A stretch of DNA of 64,000 nt from Gordonia humi (GCF_014197435.1 NZ_JACIFP010000001.1:310001-374000); one strand, 5' to 3'; numbered from the stretch's first letter, positions 51,553-63,741 are shown. Made by a program: numbers and translations. Notes: generated by a model not told the origin, from the letters alone.

Positions 51553-52593
51553 TCAGCCTTCTCTCTCGGGGTGGTTCAGGAGTTCTCGGATGCGGGCCGC
51601 GGTCCACGGCGACAAGGCGATCCCGTTGCGGCCGTGCCCGGTCGCGATCAGAATCCGCTCGTCGACGCGCCTCACCACCGGCACGCCGTCGACCGACGAC
51701 GGGCGTATCCCCGCCGCCGCCTCGGCCAGCTCGTAGGTGCTCAGCCCGGGCATCACGGCGATCGCATCGGCGAGCAGTTCGGCGACGCCGATCGCCTGCG
51801 GGGCCCGGTCGTCGGGACCGAGGGCCTCGTACTGGGTGGCGCCGACGACGACGCCGTCGGCGCGCGGGACCAGATAGATCGGCCGCCCGTGGCGTCGCCC
51901 GCGGATCACGTGGGTCGGCGGCGGCACCGACCAGCGGGTACGCCGCAGGCGCAGGATCTCGCCCTTCTCGCCGCGGAGCGGCACATCGGCGCCGACGAGG
52001 CCGGCCAACGCGGTGCTGCCGAGTCCGGCGGCGATGAGGACCTGGTCGCCGGTGAGTGCGGTCGGATCGTCGACGGTGTCGGTGACGATCGTGCCGCCCG
52101 CCTGCTCGAATCGTCGGGTCAGCGCCGCGAGGAGCAGCCGATTGTCCACGGCACCTTCGCCTTCGGCGAGATAGCCGCCCGCCGTCCCGCGCGCCAGCGC
52201 CGACTCGTGGCGTCGCAGTCGATTCCCGGTGCATCGCGGCAGATCGACGTCGGGCATGCGGCCGCGGACGAAGCGCACCTGTTCGTCGAGGTAGGCCAGA
52301 TCGGTCGACGACACCCCCAGCAGGATGCTGCTGTCGGCGGTCCTGACCGCCGGATCGCCGAGTCTGGTGAGGAAGTCCGGCCAGAGCGCCGCCGACGCCG
52401 CGGCGACGTCGAGGAGTTCACCTTCGCCGGGATGTCCCTCGCCGAAGCAACCGAGCATCCCGCCCGCCACGTGAGCAGCACGTCGACGAGCGCCGGCGTC
52501 GTACACGGTGACGGTCCATCCGTCGTCGGCCGCCGCCAGCGCGCACGCCAGTCCGACCACCCCGCCGCCGACGACGGACAGTTCACGTCTCAC
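51553..52593 (-). CDS. thiO: Glycine oxidase ThiO
   Basis: A 346-residue FAD-dependent oxidase turning glycine into iminoglycine for thiazole formation. The dinucleotide-binding motif is [12 protein letters not shown] near 7-18. [19 protein letters not shown] and [16 protein letters not shown] near 278-293, and [16 protein letters not shown] near 312-327 are the DadA/ThiO pattern, with GHGRNG near FAD. The start is a GTG at 52593, 10-15 nt after AGGGAA, which is the 3' end of the riboswitch, so translation is directly gated. It is the first gene of the thiO-thiS-thiG operon. Confidence 0.93.
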   Translation of the reverse strand: MRRELSVVGGGVVGLACALAAADDGWTVTVYDAGARRRAAHVAGGMLGCFGEGHPGEGELLDVAAASAALWPDFLTRLGDPAVRTADSSILLGVSSTDLAYLDEQVRFVRGRMPDVDLPRCTGNRLRRHESALARGTAGGYLAEGEGAVDNRLLLAALTRRFEQAGGTIVTDTVDDPTALTGDQVLIAAGLGSTALAGLVGADVPLRGEKGEILRLRRTRWSVPPPTHVIRGRRHGRPIYLVPRADGVVVGATQYEALGPDDRAPQAIGVAELLADAIAVMPGLSTYELAEAAAGIRPSSVDGVPVVRRVDERILIATGHGRNGIALSPWTAARIRELLNHPEREG

Positions 52594-52602
52594 AGAAATC
52601 GT

Positions 52603-52694
52603 TTCCCTTCGCCGGCATTATCCGGATCAGGTCAGACGGTCAGCGACGGTCCGTGTCGCACTCTCAGCCCGGCGCCGGCGGACTCCCGTGTGTT
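52603..52694 (-). promoter_or_regulatory. TPP riboswitch (THI element)
   Basis: Read on the minus strand: ACACGGGAGTCC, then GGGCTGAGAGTGCG with the conserved CTGAGA, then GACCTGATCCGGATAATGCC with the ACCTGAT and GATAATGCC elements, and finally GGCGAAGGGAA. These are the conserved elements of the thiamine-pyrophosphate aptamer in the correct order. The 3' strand contains AGGGAA, which is also the only Shine-Dalgarno sequence before the thiO GTG at 52593, so TPP binding should block translation start. Confidence 0.94.
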
Positions 52695-52726
52695 GTCTCG
52701 TTCACGATCAGCTTACCGTTGCTGTC

Positions 52727-53398
52727 ATGAGCGACTCCTCCCGCACCGCGATCGTCGACGCCCGCCTGTACCTGTGCACCGATGCCCGCCGCGAGCGCGG
52801 CGACCTTCTCGAGTTCGTCGCCGAGGCCGTCGCGGGCGGGGTCGACATCGTCCAACTGCGCGATAAGGGATCGGCGGGCGAGCAGCGGTTCGGCGAACTG
52901 GACGCGTCGGCGGAGCTGGAGATCCTGGCTGGACTGCGCGAGGTGGTCCACGCCGGCGGCGCACTGCTGTCGGTGAACGATCGCGCCGACATCGCGCACG
53001 CCGCGCGCGCCGACGTGCTCCACCTCGGCCAGGACGACCTGCCGCCGTCGGCCGCCCGCGCGATCGTCGGCCCCGAGGTGGTGATCGGCCGGTCGACACA
53101 CGACGCCGACCAGATGCGCGCCGCGGTCGCCGACCGCGACGTCGACTACTTCTGCACCGGCCCGCTGTGGACGACGCCGACCAAACCGGGCCGCGCGGCC
53201 ACCGGCCTCGATCTGGTCCGCGCCGCGGCCGCCGAGGCGAACGACAAACCCTGGTTCGCGATCGGCGGCGTCGACCTGGAACGAGCCCCCGAGGTCGTCG
53301 CGGCGGGAGCGACACGGATCGTCGTCGTCCGCGCGATCACGGCGGCCGACGATCCGCGAGCTGCCTCTTCCGCACTGCGCAGGGCGGTGCTATCGTGA
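52727..53398 (+). CDS. thiE: Thiamine-phosphate synthase ThiE
   Basis: A 223-residue TIM-barrel enzyme joining HMP-pyrophosphate and thiazole-phosphate to thiamine phosphate. QLRDKGS near 43-49 binds the [26 protein letters not shown] near 84-104 the metal and pyrophosphate, GRSTHD near 123 and [13 protein letters not shown] near 141 the thiazole phosphate, and FAIGGVDLE near 178 closes the barrel. TACCGT ends 7 nt before the ATG, so it is probably leaderless, starting 33 nt from the riboswitch 5' end on the other strand. Unlike thiOSG it has no riboswitch of its own. Confidence 0.95.
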   Translation: MSDSSRTAIVDARLYLCTDARRERGDLLEFVAEAVAGGVDIVQLRDKGSAGEQRFGELDASAELEILAGLREVVHAGGALLSVNDRADIAHAARADVLHLGQDDLPPSAARAIVGPEVVIGRSTHDADQMRAAVADRDVDYFCTGPLWTTPTKPGRAATGLDLVRAAAAEANDKPWFAIGGVDLERAPEVVAAGATRIVVVRAITAADDPRAASSALRRAVLS

Positions 53399-53406
53399 TC
53401 GCCACT

Positions 53407-53448
53407 ATGACGTGGAAGCTTCTCGTAACCCGCCGCAGCGGGGTCTGA
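53407..53448 (+). CDS. Candidate leader peptide (13 codons, [13 protein letters not shown])
   Basis: A 13-codon frame starting ATG at 53407 and ending TGA at 53448, inside the 5' arm of a strong hairpin. It contains Trp, two Leu and Val codons in a row. A short leucine-containing leader before a stem that can refold, upstream of a LeuA-type regulatory domain, has the form of transcription attenuation. It also lies on the thiE readthrough transcript, so it may just be chance. Confidence 0.4.
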   Translation: MTWKLLVTRRSGV

Positions 53449-53473
53449 TTCGACCGACCCCCCGCTGCGGGTT
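53427..53473 (+). terminator. GC-rich hairpin, thiE terminator or attenuator
   Basis: AACCCGCCGCAGCGGGG (53427-53443) pairs with CCCCGCTGCGGGTT (53460-53473) leaving a 3-nt bulge. Each arm can also fold alone (CCCGC-CGCA-GCGGG, and CCCG-CTG-CGGG), so alternative structures exist. The loop includes the stop codon of the 13-codon frame. There is a pyrimidine-rich tail but no U-run. Confidence 0.6.
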
Positions 53474-53654
53474 CGTCGTCTCTCCACTTCTTTACCGTCG
53501 GTCACCGAATCTTCGACCGAAATGAACCGACGTGATGCACTCCATTCAGTTCCAGCCGTCAACCTGTATCCGTGACGGGCACGGCGACCACCGTTCCGGC
53601 CGATCCTCGGTCGGCCGCCGGATGCCCGCCTGGTTTCCTCAGGAGGCGGCCACG

Positions 53655-54041
53655 ATGACCACGGCACACTTCGACACGACCTACGCCCCGACCGGTTCCA
53701 TCTCCCTGCAGGCCTTCTCGATCGAGCCCGCCCGAGCCGACGCCGTCCACTGCACCGCGCGCGTCCAGATCTCCTCGCGCACCGTCAGTCTGGAGGCCAC
53801 CGCATCCGGCGCCATCGGCGCGATGACCTCGATGCTCTACGATCTCGGCGCGGGCGTCGAGATCATCTCGTTCTCGCAGCAGGTCGACGAGGACGAGGTC
53901 ACCACCTACCTGCTGTGCGAGGCCGACGGCCGCCGCGGCTGGTCGTACGGGATCGGCCGCACAGCCGACGAGTCCGCCGTCTCGGCGTTGATCTCGGGGG
54001 CCAATCAGCTCGTCAACGACGGCGCGCGAAAGGCCCCGTGA
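53655..54041 (+). CDS. Free-standing LeuA regulatory (dimerisation) domain-like protein
   Basis: A 128-residue protein resembling the C-terminal allosteric domain of 2-isopropylmalate synthase, without the catalytic barrel. [41 protein letters not shown] near 58-78, and [20 protein letters not shown] near 102-121 match the order of that domain, whose leucine pockets lie at the helix-strand junctions. In LeuA the domain senses leucine. Alone it could bind a branched amino acid or heterodimerise. AGGAGG lies 9-14 nt before the ATG at 53655. It is preceded by the candidate leader peptide and hairpin. Family assignment is by pattern memory. Confidence 0.68.
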   Translation: MTTAHFDTTYAPTGSISLQAFSIEPARADAVHCTARVQISSRTVSLEATASGAIGAMTSMLYDLGAGVEIISFSQQVDEDEVTTYLLCEADGRRGWSYGIGRTADESAVSALISGANQLVNDGARKAP

Positions 54042-54073
54042 GACCCGTTCGCGCGCACGCGTCCGGGACCCGC

Positions 54074-54553
54074 TCAGCCGAGTCGGTCCACCAACCCCGG
54101 CCACGCGGCGGCGAGCCCCGGATGCAGCGGAAGCTCGGCCACGTCGGCGGCACGGACCCAGCGGAGTTCGGTCGACTCGCCGTTCGGCGTGGTCGCGATC
54201 CGCGACGCGGCGCGGGCGAGGACCGTCGTATAGGTCCAGCCGCTCGACGCACGGTGCGTGACGACCGAGTCGACGACGTCGAGTTGGTCCCCGGTGATGC
54301 CGGCCTCCTCGAACGCCTCGCGGACGGCCGCCTGCTCGACGGTCTCGTGCGAGTCGCGGGCTCCGCCGGGCAACCCCCACGTTCCGCCCTGGTGCGACCA
54401 GACCGCGCGGTGTTGCAGAAGCACCGCGACCCCGTCGTCGGCGACGGCCGTCAACAGGAGTCCGGCGGCTCCGTGCCGTCCCCAGTACCGTTGACCGTCG
54501 GCGTCGAAGACCCAGCCGTCACCGTCACCCTGCACGCGGACCTCCCACTGCAC
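54074..54553 (-). CDS. mutT3: Nudix hydrolase MutT3-like
   Basis: A 159-residue Nudix phosphohydrolase. The Nudix box is GGARDSHETVEQAAVREAFEEAGI in shape (G-x5-E-x7-R-E-x-x-E-E-x-G), spanning residues about 62-85, and VLLQHRAVWSHQGGTWGLPGG, here trimmed, leads into it. M. tuberculosis MutT3 (Rv0413) opens with a similar VRGDGDGW and lies in the same gene order next to thiE and the pknG operon, so the GTG at 54553 is preferred over one 51 nt upstream. MutT3-type enzymes hydrolyse oxidised nucleotides such as 8-oxo-dGDP. Confidence 0.88.
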   Translation of the reverse strand: MQWEVRVQGDGDGWVFDADGQRYWGRHGAAGLLLTAVADDGVAVLLQHRAVWSHQGGTWGLPGGARDSHETVEQAAVREAFEEAGITGDQLDVVDSVVTHRASSGWTYTTVLARAASRIATTPNGESTELRWVRAADVAELPLHPGLAAAWPGLVDRLG

Positions 54554-54676
54554 TGACCTTGAAGAAGTACGCCGCCGGTCGGCTCGCGGCGGCTCGACAC
54601 TCACCGTACCGGGTGTTGCCCGTCACCCGCAGGCGTGCGGACTAGGCTGGGGGTCGACCCAAGCGAAGGGAAAGTC

Positions 54677-56124
54677 GTGGCCGGGCAGGTTTCGGGTGTG
54701 CGCTCCGCGCTCACGCATGCCGGTCGCACGGTGATCCCCGAACGAGGCGGCCCCGGACCCACTCTCCGGCAGGTGATCGCCGACCGTCGAGAACTCGCGG
54801 CGATGACTCGCGAACGGGTCAGTTCTCCGCTCGTGGCGTTCCGCTTCTATGCGACCACGACGCCCGGGAAGCTCGTCATCATCCTGTTGGCGATGGTGCT
54901 CGCCTGCACACTGACCGGTTGGTACGCGTCGTCGGCGTCCACCACGCGCAGTCAGACGCTCGCATCGCTGATCGATCGCAGCGAGCCGCAAGCCGAGGCG
55001 GCCGAGACGCTGTACAGCTCCCTGTCGGTGGCCGACGCCTCCGCGAACTCGGCGTTCATCTCCGGCGGTCGCGAATCACCCTCTCTGCGAAAGAGTTTCA
55101 CCGACTCGATCGCGAGCGCATCGATGGCGTTGATCGCGGCGACGGACGGCTACCGGGAAGACGCGTCCGCGCACACCGTCGACGAGGAGGGCGCACGCGC
55201 CGACCTGAACACCCTCGCGGTCAAGATCCCCGAGTACACCGGTCTCGTCGAGACCGCGCGCACCAACAACCGTCTGGGCTATCCCGTCGGATCGGCGTAT
55301 CTGTCCGTGGCGTCGACACTCATGCAGGACACGATTCTTCCTGCGGCGCAACGCCTCTACGAGCAGCGTTCCTCGGCCATCTCCGAGCCCCAACGAACAC
55401 TGACCGTGCCGCCGTGGGGCGTGTACGTCGCGCTGTCCCTCATCATCGGCATGCTCCTCACGACCAGCCGGTATCTGGCCCGCCGTACCCGCCGCCACTT
55501 CAACATGGGTCTGCTCGCGGCCCTGACCGCATTGGTGCTGGGGACCGTCTGGCTGTTGGTCTCCGGGCTCACCTCGGTCGCCGCGGCGAACACCGCGAAG
55601 GTCTCCGGCGCGGATCCGCTGCACACGTTGACCAGCATGCGCATCCTCACCCAACAGGCCCGGTCGGCCGAGACGTTGTCGTTGGTCCGGCGCTCCGATC
55701 CCGGTGAACTGGACCGGACGTTCTCCTCCGCGATGGACCAGATCGTCGACCGCGCCGAATCGCTCCAGCGGGATTCCGATCTCGACAAGCAGTACGGCAT
55801 CACCGATCCCCTCGACGAGGTGAAGTCGGCCGTCGAACGGTGGCGGTCGGCGCACTCCGAGGTCGGCAGGCTGCTGACGGCGGGCGATTTCACCAGCGCG
55901 CGAGCGCTCACCGTCGGCGACGGCTCGATCAGCACCGCCACCGGATACGAGGAGGCGAACACCGCGCTGGTCGCCGCGATCGCCGACGCGCGGAATACGT
56001 TCCGCACCAACATCAACACCGCCCAACAGGTCCTCGGATTCACCGGCACCGGCATCGCGGTGCTCTGTTTCGTCGCGGCGGCAGCCGTGTTCGGCGGCCT
56101 GTTCCCCCGGATTCGGGAGTACCG

Positions 56125-56128
<4 letters not shown>
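54677..56128 (+). CDS. glnX: GlnX, membrane sensor of the GlnH-GlnX-PknG pathway
   Basis: A 483-residue membrane protein with four hydrophobic helices: about 66-83 (LVIILLAMVLACTLTGWYAS), 249-268, 277-300, and 455-478 near the C-terminus. Between helices 1 and 2 is an extracytoplasmic helical sensor domain of about 160 residues. GlnX of M. tuberculosis carries a signal from the lipoprotein GlnH, which binds aspartate/glutamate, to the cytosolic kinase PknG. The GTG at 54677 has AAGGGAAAG just upstream. Its stop overlaps the glnH start by 4 nt, and the operon order glnX-glnH-pknG is conserved. Confidence 0.9.
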
Positions 56129-59521
<3,393 letters not shown>

Positions 59522-59558
59522 CGGCGACCTGTTCCAGTCGGATCGCCCCGCCGCGATA

Positions 59559-60644
59559 TCAGAACCGCAGGTCGATGGTGTCCGCTCCCGTCACCGACAC
59601 CGCCGCCAGCGAGGTCGGTGTGATGCCTCGCCGGAACCTCGCACTGATTCCGGTGACGTTCTGTCCCGCCGCGAGCCGCGCTGCCTGCCCACGGGTCAGG
59701 TCCAGATCGGCGACGGCGATACGGCGCAGGTGATCGTCGCCGTTCATGTCGGTGGACGATGTCTTCATCGACAGGACCGCCCGCGCCCCGTCGACCCTGA
59801 TGATCGGATCGGCGACAGCGATCTCAAGCAGGTGGAATCGCGTGTAGACGACGACGGTCCCTCGGTAACGGAGCTCGCCCCGGCCGTTGCGTATCGTGTT
59901 GTCGGTCAGCTCGAACGACATCCGGTCGGCAGTGTCGACACCGGCACCGCCCGTTCCCGCGAGGGCGCCCTGGGTCGCCTCGATCGCGGCCGGCAGCGTC
60001 GACGACCAGCCCCAGACCAGGTTCTTCGGCGCCGGCACGGGCGTGTTCGGCCCGGGCGTGGTCGAGTAGTCGAGCGGGACGAACTTCTCCTGCGCCGCAT
60101 TGACCGCATTCGCCGCACCGTACGTGTATACGCCCCAGCGCTTGTCGGCCGGGGTCTTCTCCGGCGTCGCGAGGGTCAGGCGGGCGGTGAATCGTCCCCG
60201 CGCGTCCAGCCTGACCCACTGCTGCTCGACGGTGCGTCGCAGGTCGAACGGGACATCGGGAATCTTGTTCAGTGCCGACTCAGACAGCGCCCACTTGGTC
60301 TTGCTGCGGACTTCTGCGCGCGATGACGCCGGAGCGTTCTTCGACGGCTGCCAGGTCGGCGCGAAGCCGCCGAAAGTGACGAAGGTCCCGTGCGGGACGC
60401 CCGGCGGGACGGGCACCGGGAGACCCGAGGTGTTCGCGTTCGGATCGAAACCCGTCCCCTTCACGACGATCTGATCGCCCGGGTGCAACTCGACGCCACC
60501 GGCCGGGGTCACTCCGTCGGCGAGGTACACGCTGATCGCGGGCCGGAAGCGATCCGCAGCGGCCGGTCCGGTCGCGACGGCGCCGCCGACGAGCGCGACG
60601 ACCGTGGCCAGCAGGAGGATGAGGAGACGGCGCAATCCAGACAT
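59559..60644 (-). CDS. Secreted HtaA-domain-like protein
   Basis: A 361-residue exported protein with a Sec signal peptide (RRLLILLLATVVALVGGAV, cleavage after A-A-A-D region near 30). The mature part begins with an Ig-like ISVYLADG...DQIVVKGTGF segment, and the C-terminal half (about 205-345) resembles the HtaA heme-binding domain (SELRYRGTVVVYTRFHLLEIAVADP, part shown). HtaA domains bind heme through Tyr and His. There is no C-terminal anchor or sorting signal, so it is released or held by interaction. No iron box of good quality is seen upstream. The heme function is inference. Confidence 0.6.
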   Translation of the reverse strand: MSGLRRLLILLLATVVALVGGAVATGPAAADRFRPAISVYLADGVTPAGGVELHPGDQIVVKGTGFDPNANTSGLPVPVPPGVPHGTFVTFGGFAPTWQPSKNAPASSRAEVRSKTKWALSESALNKIPDVPFDLRRTVEQQWVRLDARGRFTARLTLATPEKTPADKRWGVYTYGAANAVNAAQEKFVPLDYSTTPGPNTPVPAPKNLVWGWSSTLPAAIEATQGALAGTGGAGVDTADRMSFELTDNTIRNGRGELRYRGTVVVYTRFHLLEIAVADPIIRVDGARAVLSMKTSSTDMNGDDHLRRIAVADLDLTRGQAARLAAGQNVTGISARFRRGITPTSLAAVSVTGADTIDLRF

Positions 60645-60751
60645 GAGCAGAGCCTAGCCTGTGTACCCGCCTGGTGATCAGAGTCTTCGGTCCCCAGTCC
60701 GTGCCGAAATGTTCAAGACCCGGACGCCCGACTGGAGGGAGGATCGTACGC

Positions 60752-61144
60752 ATGAACACACGACACGACATGAACATCTGGCCCGGACTCACCTGCGACG
60801 ACGCTCTCGCCGAGCGCGCCTGGCTCGAGAAGGTCGGCTTCACACCCGGCATCCTCGTCGAGGGCGACGGCCCCGGCGAGGTGATCCACTCGGAGATGCT
60901 GTGGCCCGACGGCGGTCGGGTCATGGTCAGTTCCTCCGGCAAACAGGATTCGACGTTCGCGACTCCCATCGGTGCGGCGAGCGTCTACGTCGTCGTCACC
61001 GATCCGGACGCGGTGTACGCCAGGGCCATCGACCTGGGCGCGAGGATGGTCCGCGACATGGCCGAGGAGGACTATGGATCGCGAGGGTTCTCCATCGCCG
61101 ATCCGGAGGGCAACGTATGGAGCTTCGGGACGTACGCGGGCTGA
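60752..61144 (+). CDS. VOC-family (glyoxalase/bleomycin-resistance-like) protein
   Basis: A 130-residue protein with one vicinal-oxygen-chelate module pair: MNIWPGLTCDDALAERAWLE, a helix, then GVRVMVSSSGKQ-like VMVSSSG, ASVYVVVTDPDAVYARAIDLG near 72-92, and YGSRGFSIADPEGNVWSFG near 107-125. The C-terminal motif is that of phenazine- or bleomycin-type binding proteins. The metal ligands His and Glu are only partly present, so it may bind a ligand without catalysis. GGAGG lies 12 nt before the ATG. The AraC gene overlaps its end by 28 nt and may control it. Confidence 0.82.
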   Translation: MNTRHDMNIWPGLTCDDALAERAWLEKVGFTPGILVEGDGPGEVIHSEMLWPDGGRVMVSSSGKQDSTFATPIGAASVYVVVTDPDAVYARAIDLGARMVRDMAEEDYGSRGFSIADPEGNVWSFGTYAG

Positions 61145-61920
61145 CCGACGCCGTGCGGAGTGCCGGCGTCGACGTGGTGCCGTATGAGATCACGCATGTC
61201 GCACCCGGCACGCATCTGGGCATACCGTCGTCGACGGTCACACTGATCGTGGACCTGTGCGACGGTCTGGACCTGACGGGTCCGGGACTTCCCCGTCGGA
61301 CCACCTTCACCTGTGGGATCGGCGAACTCCATCGCGAGGCGTTCACCGTTCACCACGACGGCACACAGATCGGCGTCCAGCTCGATCTGACGCCCGGCGC
61401 GGTGCGGCGACTGTTCGGCGTGCCCGTCGGCGAGCTGCCGTCGATGCTCGAACTCGACCGGATCGACGCCGGATTCACCCGCCGACTGCGGGACGCCGTC
61501 GGCGAGGTGCCGCACCCGGCGAGGCGCCGGGCGGCGTTCGACGTGCTGGTCGACCAGATGTCCGGTCGCCTAGCCGGCCCTGTCGGCGCCGATCCGGACG
61601 CGGTCCGCACCTGGCGGCAGATCCTCCGGACGCACGGCACGGTCACGGTGTCCCAGTTGGTCGAGCAGTCCGGCTGGTCGGCCCGTCGGCTGACCGGCGT
61701 GTTCACCGCAGAGTTCGGCATGGGTCCGAAACAGGCGGCCCGCCTCGTTCGGTTCGACACGGCACGCCGCCGCCTCGAATCGGGCCGATCCCCGGGCGAT
61801 GTCGCAGCCGATCTCGGGTTCGCCGACCAGGCCCACCTCACCCGGGAGTTCACCGCGTTCACCGGGCTGCCGCCGACGCGGTTCCTGCGAGTTCGCGCGA
61901 GCGAGTTCGCCGCCGAGTGA
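61117..61920 (+). CDS. AraC-family transcriptional regulator
   Basis: A 267-residue AraC-type regulator. The N-terminal domain (about 1-150) resembles DUF6597-like sensors (VPYEITHVAPGTHLGIPSST). The C-terminal double helix-turn-helix is at 175-262, with VSQLVEQSGWSARRLTGVFT and ADLGFADQAHLTREFTAFTGL. The ATG at 61117 lies inside the VOC gene end (28-nt overlap), with GGAGGG 7-12 nt upstream. The overlap suggests co-regulation of the VOC protein. AraC proteins usually activate. The effector is unknown. Confidence 0.88.
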   Translation: MELRDVRGLTDAVRSAGVDVVPYEITHVAPGTHLGIPSSTVTLIVDLCDGLDLTGPGLPRRTTFTCGIGELHREAFTVHHDGTQIGVQLDLTPGAVRRLFGVPVGELPSMLELDRIDAGFTRRLRDAVGEVPHPARRRAAFDVLVDQMSGRLAGPVGADPDAVRTWRQILRTHGTVTVSQLVEQSGWSARRLTGVFTAEFGMGPKQAARLVRFDTARRRLESGRSPGDVAADLGFADQAHLTREFTAFTGLPPTRFLRVRASEFAAE

Positions 61921-62169
61921 GGGCGCCCGCCGACGCCCTACGTCTCGATCCGGTTCCCGTCGGAGTCCCAGTGCTCGGCGACCTTCTTGCTCGGCTGGAC
62001 GCGGGGCGGCTCGCCCGGCATCTTCGGGGTGCCGACCATTTAAGCGGTGTGCATACCCGGGTTTACCGACGTTGATCTCTACCGCTGTGCGCAGGGTAAG
62101 GACCGCAACGACGATTGTTCCAACAATCTGACCTGTGAACATCTCTGGGACTGGATCGTGTAATTTAAC

Positions 62170-62177
62170 GTCATCGT
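62170..62177. repeat. Target-site duplication, left
   Basis: GTCATCGT, identical to 63652-63659 beyond the right end. The exact copy means the insertion is recent. Confidence 0.9.
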
Positions 62178-62200
62178 GGCTCTTCGCAGTTAACCGGGCA
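62178..62200. repeat. IS terminal inverted repeat, left
   Basis: Twenty-three bases beginning GGCTCTTCGCAG, exact inverted complement of 63629-63651. Confidence 0.95.
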
Positions 62201-62302
62201 ATGCCTGGTCAGGCGCTTGGCGTGTCGTTGACGTGAGCGGCCCCTGGCCTCGGTGATTCTGGATGTTGTCAAGACAGTCAGAGCACCGGAGGAACAGGGG
62301 CC

Positions 62303-63622
62303 GTGGATCATGGTACGTCGTTGTTGTTGGGGTTGGAAGGCGTCGAGGTCGTCGGGGTCAGTGTCGGCGGGCCGGACGGGCGAACGCGGATCGTCGATGT
62401 CGGTACCAGTGATCCGGCGGCCTCGTGCTGCCCGGGGTGCGGTGTCCGGTCGACGTCGGTGAAGGAGCGGGTCGTCTGCACGCCCCGCGACATCGGCTAC
62501 GGGGATGCTCCGATCATGGTGCGGTGGAACAAGATTCGGTGGCGGTGCGTGAACTCAGAGTGCGCGCGTGGGTCGTTCACCGAAGCGATCGGGCAGGTCC
62601 CGCGTCGTCGGCGGACCACGACCCGGTTGCGGGAGACGATCGGGCGGGCGATCGGCGATGCCGCTCGGTCGGTCGCCGAGGTCGCTGCCGGGCACGGCGT
62701 GTCGTGGCATACCGCGCACGGCGCGTTCGTCGACATCGCCGCCACGGCGTTGACCGATCCGGCCCCGACGTCGGTGCTGGGGATCGACGAGACTCGCCGT
62801 GGGAAACCGAGGTGGGTCCGCGGCGGTGATGGTCGGTGGGTGCGGATCGATCCGTGGGATACCGGGTTCGTCGATCTGGCGGGCGATCAGGGACTGTTGG
62901 GGCAGGTCACCGGCCGTACCAGTGCGGTGGTGATCGACTGGCTGGCCGCGCAGCCGGCCCCGTTTCGGGATGCGATCGAGTACGTGGCGATCGATCCGGC
63001 CGCGTCGTATGCCGCGGCCGTCGCGGTCGCGTTACCGAACGCGCAACTGGTCGTCGATCACTTCCACCTCGTGCAGTTGGCCAACGCGATGGTCACGAAG
63101 GTCCGTCGGCGGGTCACGTGGGACCGACGTGGTCGTCGTGGCCGGTCGACGGACCCGGAATGGGCCAACCGCCGCAGACTGTTGATGGGTCGAGAACGGT
63201 TGTCGGACAACAAGTATCAGAAGATGATCGCCGATCTGCGAGCGCACGATCCGGGCAACGAGATCTTCGCCGCGTACATCGTCAAAGAGGAACTCCGGGC
63301 CTTGTTGGCGATGGCGCGGAGTCGGCCGCGCGTCGACGATAGCCAGATCCGCGAACGCCTCTACCGGTTCCTGGACCTGTGTGCGCAGGTCAACGTTCCC
63401 GAAGCCAACACACTGGCCCGTACCATCGAAACATGGTGGCCCGGGATCTGCGCGTTCATCCGCACCCAGGTCACCAACGCCGCCACCGAAGGCACCAACC
63501 GGCTGGTCAAGCAGGTGAAACGATCGGCCTGCGGATTCCGCAACATCGAGAACTCACGCCGCAGGATACGATTCCACTGCACCCGCAAACAACGGCGGGC
63601 GCGCATCCAGTTCCACTGCTAA
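62303..63622 (+). CDS. ISL3-family transposase
   Basis: A 439-residue transposase. The N-terminus has a zinc-finger-like CCPGCGVRST and WRCVNSECARGSF (Cys pairs near 43 and 84). The helix-turn-helix is near 110-140 (SVAEVAAGHGVSWHTAHGAF). The DDE nuclease follows: VLGIDETRRGK with the first Asp near 159, AIDPAASYAAAV with the second near 232, VDHFHLVQLAN near 250, and the Glu in NAATEGTNRLVKQVK near 397. The start is a GTG at 62303. It cuts and pastes the element using the 23-bp ends. The gene is intact. Confidence 0.95.
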   Translation: MDHGTSLLLGLEGVEVVGVSVGGPDGRTRIVDVGTSDPAASCCPGCGVRSTSVKERVVCTPRDIGYGDAPIMVRWNKIRWRCVNSECARGSFTEAIGQVPRRRRTTTRLRETIGRAIGDAARSVAEVAAGHGVSWHTAHGAFVDIAATALTDPAPTSVLGIDETRRGKPRWVRGGDGRWVRIDPWDTGFVDLAGDQGLLGQVTGRTSAVVIDWLAAQPAPFRDAIEYVAIDPAASYAAAVAVALPNAQLVVDHFHLVQLANAMVTKVRRRVTWDRRGRRGRSTDPEWANRRRLLMGRERLSDNKYQKMIADLRAHDPGNEIFAAYIVKEELRALLAMARSRPRVDDSQIRERLYRFLDLCAQVNVPEANTLARTIETWWPGICAFIRTQVTNAATEGTNRLVKQVKRSACGFRNIENSRRRIRFHCTRKQRRARIQFHC

Positions 63623-63628
63623 AGGAAC

Positions 63629-63651
63629 TGCCCGGTTAACTGCGAAGAGCC
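63629..63651. repeat. IS terminal inverted repeat, right
   Basis: Exact inverted complement of 62178-62200. It begins 6 nt after the transposase stop. Confidence 0.95.
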
Positions 63652-63659
63652 GTCATCGT
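63652..63659. repeat. Target-site duplication, right
   Basis: GTCATCGT, the second copy of the 8-bp target. It lies inside the split membrane-protein gene at codon 28-30. Confidence 0.9.
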
Positions 63660-63741
63660 AGATCAAGAAAGCGAGATAGAATCCGGCGGCATTGAACGCG
63701 GCCAAGAAGAACTGTTTACCTCCACTGATATCTAGGTTCAC

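Larger units (their letters stand above)
62178..63651 (+). mobile_element. ISL3-family insertion sequence (1474 bp)
   Basis: Bounded by perfect 23-bp inverted repeats (62178-62200 and 63629-63651; GGCTCTTCGCAGTTAACCGG start) and an 8-bp target duplication GTCATCGT on each side, as expected of ISL3. It contains one full-length transposase gene with no visible frameshift, so it may still move. It interrupted a small membrane-protein gene. Confidence 0.95.
61938..63741 (-). pseudogene. Small two-helix membrane-protein gene split by an ISL3 element and a one-base frameshift
   Basis: On the minus strand a GTG at 63741 (AAAGG upstream) starts VNLDISGG and runs 30 codons, including the helix FFLAAFNAAGFYLAFLIYDD, to the IS target duplication at 63652. 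Past the element the same frame continues from 62169: VKLHDPVPEMFTGQIV then TIVVAVLTLRTAVEI and GKPGYAHRL to 62041. An extra A at 62040 then throws it out of frame. Removing one A from the AAA run restores a frame through MVGTPKMPGEPPRVQPS and KKVAEHWDSDGNRIET to a stop at 61938. The rebuilt protein has about 106 residues, two membrane helices and a Pro/charged tail. I do not recognise the family. Confidence 0.65.

Noticed and set aside
60620..60670. Possible iron box before the HtaA-like gene (AGGCTAGGCTCTG)
   Set aside because: Only about half of the consensus positions match, too weak to report as a site.
62047..62163. Plus-strand frame of 38 codons with three Cys (YRCAQGKD...CEHLWDW)
   Set aside because: It lies antisense to the membrane-protein gene whose helices and exact join across the IS are far better supported.
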